A stretch of DNA of 64,000 nt. Origin: Actinomycetes bacterium (lineage in GTDB: Bacteria; Actinomycetota; Acidimicrobiia; Acidimicrobiales; Palsa-688). The translations under genes and the position numbers were made by a program. Below the pieces are notes generated by a model. It was not told the origin of the DNA and did not search any database. It worked only from the letters and a program-made list of their open reading frames with translations. Location of the stretch: assembly GCA_021808665.1 (NCBI GenBank), contig JAKBBA010000003.1, forward strand, positions 85,485 through 149,484. The letters run 5' to 3'. This document shows positions 17,666 through 27,054 of this stretch, piece after piece. The number at the start of each line of letters is the position of its first letter. Positions within the stretch are counted from its first letter, which is position 1.

Positions 17666-18433
17666 GTGGCGACAATCGACTACGCCGTCGACGGCCATGT
17701 AGCCGTCATCACAATAAACCGACCGGAGGCCCGAAACGCCGTGAACGGCGAAGTGGCCAGGGGGATCGAAGAGGCCATAGACCGTCTCGAATCTGACGAT
17801 TCGCTTTGGCTGGGAGTGCTCACCGGTGTGCCCCCGGTCTTCTCCGCCGGGGCGGACCTGAAAGAGATCAACGCTGGCCGGGGTGCCGATCTGGGTACAG
17901 AGCGGGGAGGGTTCGCCGGCATCGCCAAGCGGGAAAGGACTAAGCCGATAATCGCCGCCGTGGACGGACCCGCCCTCGCTGGTGGTACAGAGATCTGCCT
18001 GTCCTGCGACCTCATAGTCGCGTCGACGACAGCACGATTCGGAATCCCTGAGGTAAAGCGGTGCTTGGTGGCGGCGGGTGGTGGCCTGTTTCGCTTGCCG
18101 CGCAAAGTGCCTTTCAACATAGCGATGGAGCTTGCCCTTACCGGTGACCCAATTGACGCCGAACGCGCCTACCACTTTGGGTTGGTCAACAGGCTCTGCG
18201 ATCCAGGTCAGGCGCTTAGTACTGCGATGGAACTGGCCCGCCAGATCGAAGCCAACGCCCCCGTCGCCGTCAGGGCGAGTCGCAGGGTTATCTACGCCGC
18301 CATGACCGAGGATGAAGACATGGGCTGGCGCCTTTCCGGGGAGGGAATGGCGGAGGCCATGCGAAGCGAGGACATGAAGGAAGGCCTGACGGCTTTCATC
18401 GAAAAGCGTCCGCCTCAGTGGTCAGGTAAGTAA
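17666..18433 (+). CDS. Enoyl-CoA hydratase/isomerase family protein
   Basis: The 255-residue crotonase has the oxyanion stretch FSAGADLKEI (~60-69), the second oxyanion loop PALAGGTEICLSCDLIVA (~105), and the Glu of FGIPEVKRC (~130). In canonical hydratases two Glu are used; here E in GGTEI and E in IPEV fill those places. The GTG start lies 6 bp after the SDR stop, and the two form an operon. The likely substrate is an acyl-CoA of a branched or cyclic acid; not resolvable here. Confidence 0.88.
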   Translation: MATIDYAVDGHVAVITINRPEARNAVNGEVARGIEEAIDRLESDDSLWLGVLTGVPPVFSAGADLKEINAGRGADLGTERGGFAGIAKRERTKPIIAAVDGPALAGGTEICLSCDLIVASTTARFGIPEVKRCLVAAGGGLFRLPRKVPFNIAMELALTGDPIDAERAYHFGLVNRLCDPGQALSTAMELARQIEANAPVAVRASRRVIYAAMTEDEDMGWRLSGEGMAEAMRSEDMKEGLTAFIEKRPPQWSGK

Positions 18434-18559
18434 AAGTAATTCACTGCAGCCGATGGCCGGCGCCGGGGAGCCCTAAAGGTTACTCGGCCCGGCCCGGGTT
18501 TCAGGTACTTTTCAGGTCGAGGTCACTGCTCGTTCAGGTCCCCGCAAGAACATAGCCAA

Positions 18560-19828
18560 GTGGGTTCGGCGTTGCGCGGAGATTCGGTCCCACGACTCCA
18601 AGGCGGGGCCCGCTGCCATCTGGCAGCGATCGACGTAGTCCGATTCCTCACGATCGGTGGCGTCATCCTCGTGCATTCGACGTCTTTCGCCAACTCGAAC
18701 TCGTCGCTTGTAGCCAACGCTGTCCTACAGCTGGCGCATGTGACCCGGTCGGTATTCCTGATGCTCTCGGGGTTCGTGCTTACCTACAGCTACCTCCGCC
18801 GGCCCCTCGGTCGTCGATCGTTCTGGTCGCGGCGCTACCCTCTCATCTTGGTCCCGTACGTCATGTGGAGCGCTATCTACTTCGTAGCTGACGGCGAGGT
18901 GCACCCAGCTTGGAGTTCGCTCGGTAACTTCGTGGTCGACCTTAGCGATGCCCACGCCCACTTCCACTTGTACTTCTTGTTGTTGACGATGCAGCTCTAT
19001 CTCGTTTTCCCGGCGCTTATGGTTGCACTCCGGCGCTGGCCGAAGGCGCTAACGCCGGCATTGGTCGTCACCGGCGTCGTGCAGTTGGCTTTCACCGGGG
19101 CTGCCGAGTACGGCTGGCGCCCTCCTGTGCTCGGAATGTGGTTCGAGCATCCGAGCTCATGGCTGTTCAGTTACACCTTCTACGTGGTGGGAGGGGTCGC
19201 TGCCGGGGCGCACTTCGACTCCGTGTCGGTGTGGGTCAGGTCCCACTACCGCCTCGCCGGCTTGTCGATAGCCGTTGTGGCGATAGTCGGCCTTGGAGTG
19301 TACGTGTTCAACATGGAGGTTCTCGGGTACGCTCCGATCAAAGCCAGCGCTGTGTTCCAGCCGGCCAACGTGGTCGAGGTGGTCGCTGCAACGCTGTCCC
19401 AATTCGCCCTGGGAATGTGGCTCGCCGAAAGGGCTTCGGCTGCTCATCTCTCCTGGCTGGAGAGATCGTCGGACGTGTCTTTCGGGGTTTACCTTGCCCA
19501 CCCCCTGCTGCTATCCGCCGTCCTTGACATTGCGGTCTCGAGCGGTCTTTCAAGCTTCTTGTCCGGTGTGCCGAGTCCACTTGTCGAAGTCATGGTCGTC
19601 TTTGGACTCGTCCCATTCCTTTATACGGTAACTTTTGTAGTTATACAACTGGCGCGCCGAAGCGGGCTGAGCCTTGCTTTGACTGGGCGTCGCGCTACGA
19701 AGCGGCCGGCTACGGTAGTTTCAGGCGTGTCTGTAGCAGGAGACGTAGCCGTCATAGCGGGTGCTGCTAGGCCGCACATCGCTGGCGTGGCGACTACCGG
19801 CGATGCAACTCCTGCGGTGCTGGGATGA
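18560..19828 (+). CDS. Acyltransferase 3 family membrane protein
   Basis: The 422-residue protein has about ten hydrophobic segments. The N-terminal stretch AIDVVRFLTIGGVILVHSTSF has the conserved Arg, and the conserved His of family-3 acyltransferases sits in VHSTS. A central FHLYFLLLTMQLYLVFP segment and a C-terminal SFGVYLAHPLLL segment are also typical. These enzymes O-acylate surface sugars or lipids. The start is a GTG; the first ~20 residues are not conserved-looking. It overlaps the downstream esterase gene by ATGA, which suggests paired acylation and deacylation at the envelope (inference). Confidence 0.85.
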   Translation: MGSALRGDSVPRLQGGARCHLAAIDVVRFLTIGGVILVHSTSFANSNSSLVANAVLQLAHVTRSVFLMLSGFVLTYSYLRRPLGRRSFWSRRYPLILVPYVMWSAIYFVADGEVHPAWSSLGNFVVDLSDAHAHFHLYFLLLTMQLYLVFPALMVALRRWPKALTPALVVTGVVQLAFTGAAEYGWRPPVLGMWFEHPSSWLFSYTFYVVGGVAAGAHFDSVSVWVRSHYRLAGLSIAVVAIVGLGVYVFNMEVLGYAPIKASAVFQPANVVEVVAATLSQFALGMWLAERASAAHLSWLERSSDVSFGVYLAHPLLLSAVLDIAVSSGLSSFLSGVPSPLVEVMVVFGLVPFLYTVTFVVIQLARRSGLSLALTGRRATKRPATVVSGVSVAGDVAVIAGAARPHIAGVATTGDATPAVLG

Positions 19829-20856
19829 TCGGTCGGCGCGAACTGGGGCAAGACCGTAGGAAGCGCGGCCTCGCCTATCTGGCGGTCCTGCTCGCCGCCG
19901 GAGCATTAGTGCTCGCAGCTGTGCTTGTGGGCGATCCAACTTTGACTAACGCAGCGTCGCACGCCGGGTCGACGCCCCACGCCGTAGCCGCGGCTCGCAG
20001 CGAGCGCACAAGTGCCTCCGCTGTGTCGCAGGCTTCGACTCCGGCTGGAGACAGGTCGACCCCTACCGGGACTGAGATCATGTGGTCATCGAAGACCTAT
20101 TCGATGACCTTCGACGGGCTTACGAGAAACTACATGGTTTTCACGCCCGAGCTGGTCTCAGCTAGTCAGCTGCCAGTCGTCGTCGAGCTGGGCGGGTGTT
20201 GCACCACAGTCGACGTCGAGGTCGCGCGGGCCGACTTCCGGCAAGTTGCTAGCCCGGCGCTCCTCGTTTACCCGGAGTACGTGGACGAAAACTGGAACGC
20301 TGGAGCTTGTTGTGGGACGCCGGCGACTGACCACATCGACGATGCCGGCTTCGTGAATGCTGTTATATCGCAGGTCAAGGCCTCCCAGCCTGCGGCCTCC
20401 CAAGGGCCCGTCTACCTCGCCGGGTACTCGAATGGCGGGAAGCTGGCGATGATGTTGGCGTGTCAGAATCCCTCCCAGTTCGCCGCTGTAGCGGTCTACG
20501 GAGCCACTCGGACCTCTGACTGCCCTGCGGTCGATTCGGAGTCAGTGCTGATAATGGCCGGCAGCGCGGACCCTGCGACGGCGATCTCCGGCACTCCCGT
20601 CGTTCAGAACGCGTACACGGAGCCGACGGTCGACGAGCTCGTAACTGACTACCGAAGCGCCGACGGCTGTAGCCAAGCGGCCGTTACGAGGGTGCTGGGG
20701 ACGGCGACCGAGGCGCTGTGGGGAGAATGTCAGGGGGCCAGACAGGTCGCAGAAGTCGTCTACCAAGGCGACAACCACACTTGGCCGGAGACGTCAGGAC
20801 CGACTCCCTCTGCCCAGTCCGTAATGTGGAGTTTCTTCGCATCGCTAGGCGCCTAG
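19825..20856 (+). CDS. Exported PHB-depolymerase/LpqC-like esterase
   Basis: The 343-residue protein has an N-terminal membrane/signal segment (LAYLAVLLAAGALVLAAVLV, ~15-34), an Ala/Ser/Thr-rich linker to ~90, and an alpha/beta-hydrolase domain. The nucleophile is in LAGYSNGGKLAM (~198) and the His in GDNHTWPET near the end, the layout of the LpqC/feruloyl-esterase/PHB depolymerase group. There is no lipobox Cys, so it is either anchored by the helix or cleaved. It overlaps the acyltransferase stop by 4 nt. Confidence 0.82.
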   Translation: MIGRRELGQDRRKRGLAYLAVLLAAGALVLAAVLVGDPTLTNAASHAGSTPHAVAAARSERTSASAVSQASTPAGDRSTPTGTEIMWSSKTYSMTFDGLTRNYMVFTPELVSASQLPVVVELGGCCTTVDVEVARADFRQVASPALLVYPEYVDENWNAGACCGTPATDHIDDAGFVNAVISQVKASQPAASQGPVYLAGYSNGGKLAMMLACQNPSQFAAVAVYGATRTSDCPAVDSESVLIMAGSADPATAISGTPVVQNAYTEPTVDELVTDYRSADGCSQAAVTRVLGTATEALWGECQGARQVAEVVYQGDNHTWPETSGPTPSAQSVMWSFFASLGA

Positions 20857-20942
20857 CGGGCTCAGGCTCCCCGGTGTAGCCCGAGGGCGGTCGAGCGGGG
20901 TATGCTCTAGGCTGAGTCACACTGCACAAGCCGTACCGACCC

Positions 20943-21016
20943 GGGGACGTAGCTCAGCCGGCTAGAGCACCTGCTTTGCAAGCAGGGGGTCGTGGGTTCG
21001 AGTCCCATCGTCTCCA
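20943..21016 (+). tRNA. tRNA-Ala (TGC)
   Basis: The acceptor GGGGACG pairs with CGTCTCC with a G-T pair. The D-arm AGCTCAGCCGGCTAGAGC is standard. The anticodon stem CCTGC/GCAGG encloses TTTGCAA (anticodon TGC), and the T-arm GTGGGTTCGAGTCCCAT is normal. Discriminator A; CCA not encoded. A broken VapBC module lies directly downstream. Confidence 0.95.
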
Positions 21017-21034
21017 CTTGGCACATGTGGCCCT

Positions 21035-21187
21035 ATGCGCTACGGTGAGGTTGTCTGTAGTAAATCCGTCCGCGACTTGCGAAACACGGTCAGCGAGGTG
21101 CTTCGTCGGGTCGAGGGCGGGGAGCGGTTGACCCTAGCGGCAGACCGGTCCCCTGTGGACGAGATCGTGCCAATCCGCCGCCAATAG
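21035..21187 (+). CDS. Phd/VapB-like antitoxin, short (50 aa)
   Basis: A 50-codon frame begins at an ATG 19 bp after tRNA-Ala. It encodes SVRDLRNTVSEVLRRVEGGE then RLTLAADRSPVDEIVPI, which is the N-terminal DNA-binding half of Phd/YefM-type antitoxins that autoregulate and neutralise PIN toxins. Full-length relatives run ~80-90 residues and end in a toxin-binding tail. Here a stop follows IRRQ, so the tail is missing. It lies just before a truncated PIN fragment, as if one deletion removed the antitoxin tail and toxin head. It may still bind DNA. Confidence 0.6.
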   Translation: MRYGEVVCSKSVRDLRNTVSEVLRRVEGGERLTLAADRSPVDEIVPIRRQ

Positions 21188-21363
21188 ATGCCGAGGTGGC
21201 GCGTCAGTTTGCCCGCATCGTTGCCGCGCTGCGCGCACGTAGCCGCCGGGTCCCGATCCCCGACGCGCTTGTCGCTGCCACCGCGATTGTCGAGCAGATC
21301 CCAGTCGTCACCCAGGACACCGACTATCAGGCGATCCCCGGCGTCGAAGTTATCCGGGTCTGA
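21187..21363 (+). pseudogene. Truncated PIN-domain (VapC) toxin remnant
   Basis: In the frame that starts DAEVARQFARIVAALRAR, about 58 residues match the C-terminal half of a PIN ribonuclease: an acidic residue and helix in IPDALVAATA, then VVTQDTDYQAIPGVEVIRV and a stop. The N-terminal half with the first catalytic Asp is absent and no start codon fits. It directly follows the shortened antitoxin frame. Confidence 0.6.
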
Positions 21364-21476
21364 TCTCCGCCCGCCGCGCCTGAGGCAAGCCGTCGCGACC
21401 CGTACCGCCATCGCTAGCAGCCGGACTTCCTCTCTTTCCGAGACATCAAGGAATCCTTTGGCCGCCCCGACGATAC

Positions 21477-22430
21477 GTGACGATGGTGACTTCTGGGGCA
21501 GTGAAGTTGCAGCGAGGGCTAGACGACGAGGTAAGAGCAGTCGACGAAGAGGACCGTGCCTTGATCCACGCTCTCCGTCAGTGCCCGCATCCTGTTGTCA
21601 TCCACCGGCAAGGGAAGATCTGTTGGGCTAATATCGCAGCGACGGAACTTTTCGAGGTCGAAGGCGAGGCCCGGGGACTGCCGCTGAGCGTCTTCATCAC
21701 CGAGAGCTCGACAGACCTAGTACTGCGGCGAATAGGCGGCGTCTTCGACTCAGGGAAGGCCACTGTAGGAGAGGTTCGACTGCGGACCGCCAAAGGTCGC
21801 CCGCTGGTTGTGGAAACGTGTGCCAGTCGCACAAGCTGGCAGGGCCAGCCAGCTGTCTACCTGGTGGTTTGGGACGTGACCGCGCGGCGGGAGCAGGCGG
21901 ATCGCCTGTCCTGGGCGGCTAATCATGACGCGCTGACCGGCCTACCCAACCGTTTGATGCTCGCAGATCGGCTCCGATCCGACATAGCTGGACTGTCGGC
22001 CGGGCCGGGGATGGTAGCGGTGTTCTTCGTCGATCTCGACGGCTACAAGGCAATCAATGACACCTTCGGGCACATAGCCGGCGACGAGGTGCTACGAAAG
22101 ATCGCTTCACGCCTCGCCGGGTCAGTGAATCCGGGTGACCTCGTAGCTCGATACGGGGGTGACGAGTTCGTAGTCGTCTGCACCTCTCCGTCGGTCCGGA
22201 GGATCGAAGACGTCAGAGCCATGGCGTGTCTACTCCAAAGCGCCGTGGCCAAGCCAACGAGACTTGCTCAGAGCCGGGTGGAGATCACCGCAAGTGTCGG
22301 GTGGGCCACGACGAGCGATCCCACTTGCATCATCGGGGACTTACTGGCTCGGGCTGACGAGGCGTCATATGAAGCTAAACGGTACAGGCGGCCGGCCCTG
22401 TCACCTGCCGCGGGATGCGTATGTGACTGA
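21477..22430 (+). CDS. PAS-GGDEF diguanylate cyclase
   Basis: The 317-residue protein has a PAS-like sensor (about 25-135: HPVVIHRQGKICWANIAATE) and a GGDEF domain (about 145-300: NHDALTGLPNRLML, then FFVDLDGYKAINDTFGHIAGD). The active-site motif is intact (ARYGGDEFVVV), so it should make c-di-GMP. The inhibitory RxxD site upstream of the motif is absent (NPGD instead), which suggests no product inhibition at that site. No membrane segment. The GTG start could be replaced by an ATG two codons later. Confidence 0.88.
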   Translation: MTMVTSGAVKLQRGLDDEVRAVDEEDRALIHALRQCPHPVVIHRQGKICWANIAATELFEVEGEARGLPLSVFITESSTDLVLRRIGGVFDSGKATVGEVRLRTAKGRPLVVETCASRTSWQGQPAVYLVVWDVTARREQADRLSWAANHDALTGLPNRLMLADRLRSDIAGLSAGPGMVAVFFVDLDGYKAINDTFGHIAGDEVLRKIASRLAGSVNPGDLVARYGGDEFVVVCTSPSVRRIEDVRAMACLLQSAVAKPTRLAQSRVEITASVGWATTSDPTCIIGDLLARADEASYEAKRYRRPALSPAAGCVCD

Positions 22431-22465
22431 GATGCACCCAGCGGGCCTCTCGGAGCTGCGCAGCG

Positions 22466-23779
22466 TCAGTGCGTGTCGGTGACTCTCTTTCCCGCTGCTG
22501 CATGCACCGCAGCGATGAGACGTTCGGTTCCTTCTTTCGCCTCGGTGTCGTTTAGCGACAGCGGCGGAGCGATCCGAAGCACGTTGCCGCGAAGGCCACC
22601 CCTGCCGATGAGCAGGCCGAGAGATCTGGCCTCCTCCACCACTTTGGTAGCTGCCGTGGGGTCGGGCTTGTGTGTCGACGGCTCGACGAGCTCGACACCT
22701 ATCATCAAGCCCTTTCCCCGAATATCGACAATCGCTGGCAAGTGTCCCACAGAAGAGCGGAGCCGTTCGAAAATTAGATTCCCCACGCGCTGAGCGTTCG
22801 ACTGCAGGTCGTGGGACAAGAGGTACTCGAGGTTCGCCAATGCACCCGCCGACGCCAACGGGTTCCCCCCGAAAGTAGATATCGAGTTGACGTGGACCGA
22901 ATCGATCAAGTCGGCCCGACCTACTACGCCGCCCATGGCCAGTCCATTGCCTAGCCCCTTAGCGAACGTGATCAAGTCGGGGGTGATCGAATGGGCTTGG
23001 TACCCCCAGAAATGCTCCCCGGTGCGTCCCCATCCGGTTTGAACCTCGTCGGCGACGAACAGGATTCCTCGTTCGTCGAGTACCCCTTTCAGGGCACCGA
23101 ATAAGCCGTCGGGTGGTACGACGAACCCCCCTACGCCCTGTATAGGTTCGGCGATCAAGCAGGCGACGTCGCCGGCGGTCGTGGTATCGAGTGTCTCGCG
23201 AAGGTCGTCAGCGGCGAGACGGCAGTGGTCTTGGTCGCTCATACCGGCGAACGGTCCGCGGAGGCGATCTCCACCGTGCAGGTAGCTCACCTGAAAAGGA
23301 CTTAGGCTGCTCGAAGACCAAGAACTGTTTCCTGTTACCGCCATCGCAGCGAATGAGCGTCCGTGGTAGCTGTTGCGCATGGCGAGCACCTGGTTGGAGC
23401 GGCGCGCTGCGCAGCACAACATCAGTGCAGTGTCGTTGGCCTCGCTGCCCGAATTCACGAAGAACACCTTCGCATCAGGTATCCCCGACAGTGAAGCTAT
23501 CTTCTCCGCCAGTTCGACCATAGGGCGGATCAGATAGAGCGTGGAAGAGTGCAGGATGCGACCCGCCTGTGAGCGGATGGCATCGACTACCTCGGGCACG
23601 GCGTGCCCGGTCATGGTGGTTAGGATGCCCCCGAAAAAGTCCAGGTAATCGTTTCCATCGGAATCGGTAACCCAGCACCCGGATCCGCTCACTAGCTCGA
23701 CCGGATGCTTGTAGAGGAGGCTCAGCCACGACGGCATTACTGCTCTGTGACGGCCCAGCAACTCGTCGCTATTGCTCAT
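22466..23779 (-). CDS. Class III aminotransferase (PLP-dependent)
   Basis: The 437-residue protein has the fold-type I class III landmarks: NSGSEANDTAL (phosphate-binding, ~110), SYHGRS, the Asp of ILFVADEVQTGWGRTG (~243), and the Schiff-base Lys in LITFAKGLGNGL (~272). It resembles alanine-glyoxylate / 4-aminobutyrate aminotransferases. The donor and acceptor cannot be told from sequence alone. It is monocistronic, with the UvrD-like gene 131 bp away on the same strand. Confidence 0.88.
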   Translation of the reverse strand: MSNSDELLGRHRAVMPSWLSLLYKHPVELVSGSGCWVTDSDGNDYLDFFGGILTTMTGHAVPEVVDAIRSQAGRILHSSTLYLIRPMVELAEKIASLSGIPDAKVFFVNSGSEANDTALMLCCAARRSNQVLAMRNSYHGRSFAAMAVTGNSSWSSSSLSPFQVSYLHGGDRLRGPFAGMSDQDHCRLAADDLRETLDTTTAGDVACLIAEPIQGVGGFVVPPDGLFGALKGVLDERGILFVADEVQTGWGRTGEHFWGYQAHSITPDLITFAKGLGNGLAMGGVVGRADLIDSVHVNSISTFGGNPLASAGALANLEYLLSHDLQSNAQRVGNLIFERLRSSVGHLPAIVDIRGKGLMIGVELVEPSTHKPDPTAATKVVEEARSLGLLIGRGGLRGNVLRIAPPLSLNDTEAKEGTERLIAAVHAAAGKRVTDTH

Positions 23780-23910
23780 GTCATCGATCCCTTGGTCCCT
23801 AGTCTCGAGGTCCGCACCACGAGCTTGGATCGAGGTTATCTTGAATTAGGCAGCGGTTGACGCTTGGGCGGGGTGCTTGCCAGCGGGCTTTCAAGGCACG
23901 GATCGGGCTA

Positions 23911-26097
23911 TCACCACAAAGAGCTCAGGGAGTCCGCAGCTCGGTCGTGAAGGCTGCATCGGACACCCTCAAGCGAAATGTTGCAGCTCTCGGAGCGAAC
24001 GGGACGGTGATCTAGTAGCCCGTCGACCTCAGGCGGGAGGAATCGGGTCCGCTGTGCGTACGAGTGGTGGTCGGTCCTCCCGGCAGGCCGGTCGAGGTGG
24101 AAGCGCAGAGGCAAGAAGATGTGCAGATGTTCCTTGGCGCGAGTGAGAGCAACGTAGAAAAGCCGCCTCTCCTCCTCGATTTGGCGTTGATTCCCTGTTG
24201 CAAGATCGGACGGGAAGCTGCCGTCGGCAGCTCGTATCAGGTGTACCGCCCTCCATTCCCCGCCCTTGGCGGAATGCACCGTGGACAGGACCAGGTAGTC
24301 GTCGTCGAAGTGTGCCGCTCCGGCAAGATCTCCGGTTGACGCCGGTGGGTCCAGGGTGAGCTCTGCGGTCATGACGGTGCGGGAGCCATATGCCGATGCG
24401 ACTTGGCCGAGGGCTTCGAAGTCGGCGATGCGAGAGTCGAAGTTGTCGTAGCAGCGCCGTATGAGAGGTCCCAGCGCGTCCCGGAGTCGGTCGATCTGAG
24501 CACCTGGATCAGCGTCGAGAGACAGCGACCTGCATTCAGAGAGGGCCGCTACCAGATCGGCCGCCTCACGGCGCGCTGAACGCGGTAGCCGGTCGGTCAG
24601 GCTGGCCAGAGCTGACACCGGGTCACGGGGCCGCCCTTCCGGATCCCCGGATGGCGTCCCGCTGGACTCGCTGCCACTCTGGTTGACCCCGATCCACCCC
24701 ATGACCCGTCTGGCTGTCACCGGACCGACGCCGTCTAGAAGTTGGAGCAACCTGAACCACGCGAGTTCGTCAGCGGGGTTGTCGAGGATCCTCATAGCTG
24801 CGAGTAGGTCCCGAATGTGAGCTGCCTCCAAGAAGCGGAGCCCGCCATATTTGACAAAAGGGACTCGGCGCCGGCGAAGCTCCACCTCCAGGAGATCGGC
24901 GTGATGAGAGGTGCGGAACAACACGGCCTGGTCTCGCAGTCGGAGGCCCTGCTCGTGATGCTCCAACACGACGTCAACTACCGCCGCAGCTTCGCTCGCC
25001 TCGTCGGGGCAGGTCGCAAGTTGTGGGCGTCCGCCCAGCGTGTTCGTCGTCCAAAGCGCCTTCTCGTATCCCTCCTCGGCACGGGCCAGCACAGCGTTGG
25101 CCAGGTCGAGGATCGGTTGAGTGGAGCGGTAGTTACGTTCCAGGCGGACGATTCGGGCGGAGGGAAACCGTCGTTCGAAACCGAGAATGTTGTCCACCGT
25201 GGCAGAGCGAAAAGAGTAGATCGCCTGTGAGTCATCACCGACTGTCGTGAGGCCGGCACCGGCCTCGTGCATCAGATAGACGATGTCAGCCTGCAGGAGG
25301 TTGGTGTCTTGGAACTCATCGACGAGGACGTGGTCGAAAGATCTGCCGAGTTGGCTGCCAACGTCGCGGTCGTTTGCAGCTGCTCTCCAATAGACGAGAA
25401 GATCGTCGAAGTCGAGAAGGCCGTCGGCTCTCTTGCGGGCGGTGTACGAACGGAACGCCTCTGCCATCGCCGTCTCATGATCGACCAGCCAGGGGAAGTG
25501 TTCGGAGAGGACCTCGTGAAGTGGAACCTGCGAGTTGACCGCCTTGGAGTACACGGCCAGCAACGTCTCCTTGCGGGGAAAGCGTTGATGGCGGCTTGGT
25601 GGCACGACCTGAGGTACGCGGTCGCTCTCTGCGTCCCATGGTCCTTCGGGGATGTGCCCGTCACCGCGACGGCTCGGGTTCGAGTCGCGAACGTCGTGGC
25701 TCGCCATGGCCATCAGGTCGCAGGCGTCGCTTTGGTCTATAACGGTGAATCCGCCGCCCAGGCCGAGCAGGCCAGCGTTTCGGGATAGAAGCCGGTGTGC
25801 CACAGAGTGAAAGGTCCCAGCCACGATTCGCCGGGACACGTCGTCTCCCACCAGGGCCCCGAGGCGCTGGATCATTTCGTGGGCGGCCCGTCGACTGAAA
25901 GTCACGAGAAGAAGGCGTTCGGGGGGAGACCCCTCCTCGATCATCCGAGCTAGGCGACAGACCAGCGTACGGGTCTTGCCGGTCCCTGCGCCAGCGACGA
26001 TAAGCAGCGGGTTGGAGGGTTCTCGTACTGCGGCCAACTGGTCGTCGTCGAGGTCTTTGGACCAAGAGGCAGGACTCGCAAGCACTGCGTCAACCAT
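23911..26097 (-). CDS. UvrD/Rep family SF1 DNA helicase
   Basis: This 728-residue helicase has all SF1A motifs: Q region DDDQLAAVREP, Walker A AGAGTGKT (~36), motif II VLVDEFQDTN, motif III VGDDSQAIYSFRSA, motif IV RLERNYRS, motif V STVHSAKGGEW and motif VI FYVALTRAKEHLHI. It moves 3' to 5' on ssDNA in repair or replication restart. No C-terminal nuclease or RuvC-binding tail is evident. A Ser/Gly-rich insertion with GSESSGTPSGDPEG lies within domain 2B. The ATG start precedes the Q region by ~15 residues. Confidence 0.93.
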   Translation of the reverse strand: MVDAVLASPASWSKDLDDDQLAAVREPSNPLLIVAGAGTGKTRTLVCRLARMIEEGSPPERLLLVTFSRRAAHEMIQRLGALVGDDVSRRIVAGTFHSVAHRLLSRNAGLLGLGGGFTVIDQSDACDLMAMASHDVRDSNPSRRGDGHIPEGPWDAESDRVPQVVPPSRHQRFPRKETLLAVYSKAVNSQVPLHEVLSEHFPWLVDHETAMAEAFRSYTARKRADGLLDFDDLLVYWRAAANDRDVGSQLGRSFDHVLVDEFQDTNLLQADIVYLMHEAGAGLTTVGDDSQAIYSFRSATVDNILGFERRFPSARIVRLERNYRSTQPILDLANAVLARAEEGYEKALWTTNTLGGRPQLATCPDEASEAAAVVDVVLEHHEQGLRLRDQAVLFRTSHHADLLEVELRRRRVPFVKYGGLRFLEAAHIRDLLAAMRILDNPADELAWFRLLQLLDGVGPVTARRVMGWIGVNQSGSESSGTPSGDPEGRPRDPVSALASLTDRLPRSARREAADLVAALSECRSLSLDADPGAQIDRLRDALGPLIRRCYDNFDSRIADFEALGQVASAYGSRTVMTAELTLDPPASTGDLAGAAHFDDDYLVLSTVHSAKGGEWRAVHLIRAADGSFPSDLATGNQRQIEEERRLFYVALTRAKEHLHIFLPLRFHLDRPAGRTDHHSYAQRTRFLPPEVDGLLDHRPVRSESCNISLEGVRCSLHDRAADSLSSLW

Positions 26098-26121
26098 ACC
26101 ACCAATGCGAACAAATGTTCT

Positions 26122-26985
26122 CTATCGGGTCAAGCCCAGGCTTCTTGCGGTGGAGGCTAAAGAGTTGAGATGGGAGCGAAGGTCGGCGTTGCCTGCCCGC
26201 ATCGTGTCCACGGACAGGTGTGTGGCTCCTGCCTGGCGCCACTTGTCCGCAAACCTCGCAGTGTCGTCACCGGCGGGGATGCGACCTTCCATGCCTATCG
26301 AGCCAGGGTCCCGGCCGGCCTGCTCGGCGCCTGTCGAGATGTTTCTCAGTGCTTCTGTCAGGCGTTCCCCAGGAGCCATCATCGGGAACCAACCGTCTGC
26401 CACTCGGCCGATCCGCTCGAAGGCTGCGGCCGAGGAAGCTCCCATCCATATAGGGATTGGACGTTGCGCCGGAAGCGGGGCAAGTCCTGCTCCTCGGATG
26501 ATGTCGAATTGACCTTCGAAGCTCACGCTCCTTTCGGTCCAGAGCTTTCTCAGGAGGCTGACCTGCTCTTCCAGTCTCCGACCCCTGGTGTGAAAGTCTT
26601 CGCCAAGGGCGTCGTACTCCACCTTGTTCCAGCCGGTTCCTACACCGAGCCGGAACCGACCCTCGGTTAGGACGTCGACTTCGGCGGCTTGCTTGGCCAA
26701 AAGCGCGCTCTGGCGTTGCGGGGCTATGACGATCCCCGTCGCGAGCTCCATCCTGGTGATCCCCGCAAGAAAGCCGAACAGCACGAACGGTTCGTGGAAG
26801 GGGGTGTCTATGTCGTAAGGTCCGCTCCATCCGGCATGCACGGAAGGGTCTGCGCCCAAGACGTGGTCGTATACCACGACGTGGTGGTAGCCGAGGTGTT
26901 CCACCTCGGTCACATAGGTACGGACGGTGACCGGATCAGTGGGAAGCTCGGTCTGGGGGTAGATGACGCCGATCTGCACGCCCAT
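26122..26985 (-). CDS. LLM class F420-dependent oxidoreductase
   Basis: The 287-residue luciferase-like TIM-barrel protein has GVIYPQTELPTDP at the start, the VYDHVLGAD loop, ELATGIVIAPQRQSALLAKQAAEVD (in pieces) and FRLGVGTGWNKVEYDALGEDF, followed by PIWMGASS. These are typical of actinobacterial F420-dependent LLM proteins. It would use F420H2 for reduction of an unknown substrate. I chose the ATG that directly precedes GVQIGVIYP; 17 upstream codons are not conserved. The MDR gene lies upstream on the same strand. Confidence 0.88.
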   Translation of the reverse strand: MGVQIGVIYPQTELPTDPVTVRTYVTEVEHLGYHHVVVYDHVLGADPSVHAGWSGPYDIDTPFHEPFVLFGFLAGITRMELATGIVIAPQRQSALLAKQAAEVDVLTEGRFRLGVGTGWNKVEYDALGEDFHTRGRRLEEQVSLLRKLWTERSVSFEGQFDIIRGAGLAPLPAQRPIPIWMGASSAAAFERIGRVADGWFPMMAPGERLTEALRNISTGAEQAGRDPGSIGMEGRIPAGDDTARFADKWRQAGATHLSVDTMRAGNADLRSHLNSLASTARSLGLTR

Positions 26986-27054
26986 GTATAGCTCTATACG
27001 TCCGACCGGCGCACGCCGTAGGCCAGCCGGCGCCACGCCGGTCAGCGTCTGGTG

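Noticed and set aside
23780..23910. Extra small gene between the aminotransferase and helicase genes
   Set aside because: Only promoter-like sequence of the aminotransferase is visible; no start with a ribosome site.
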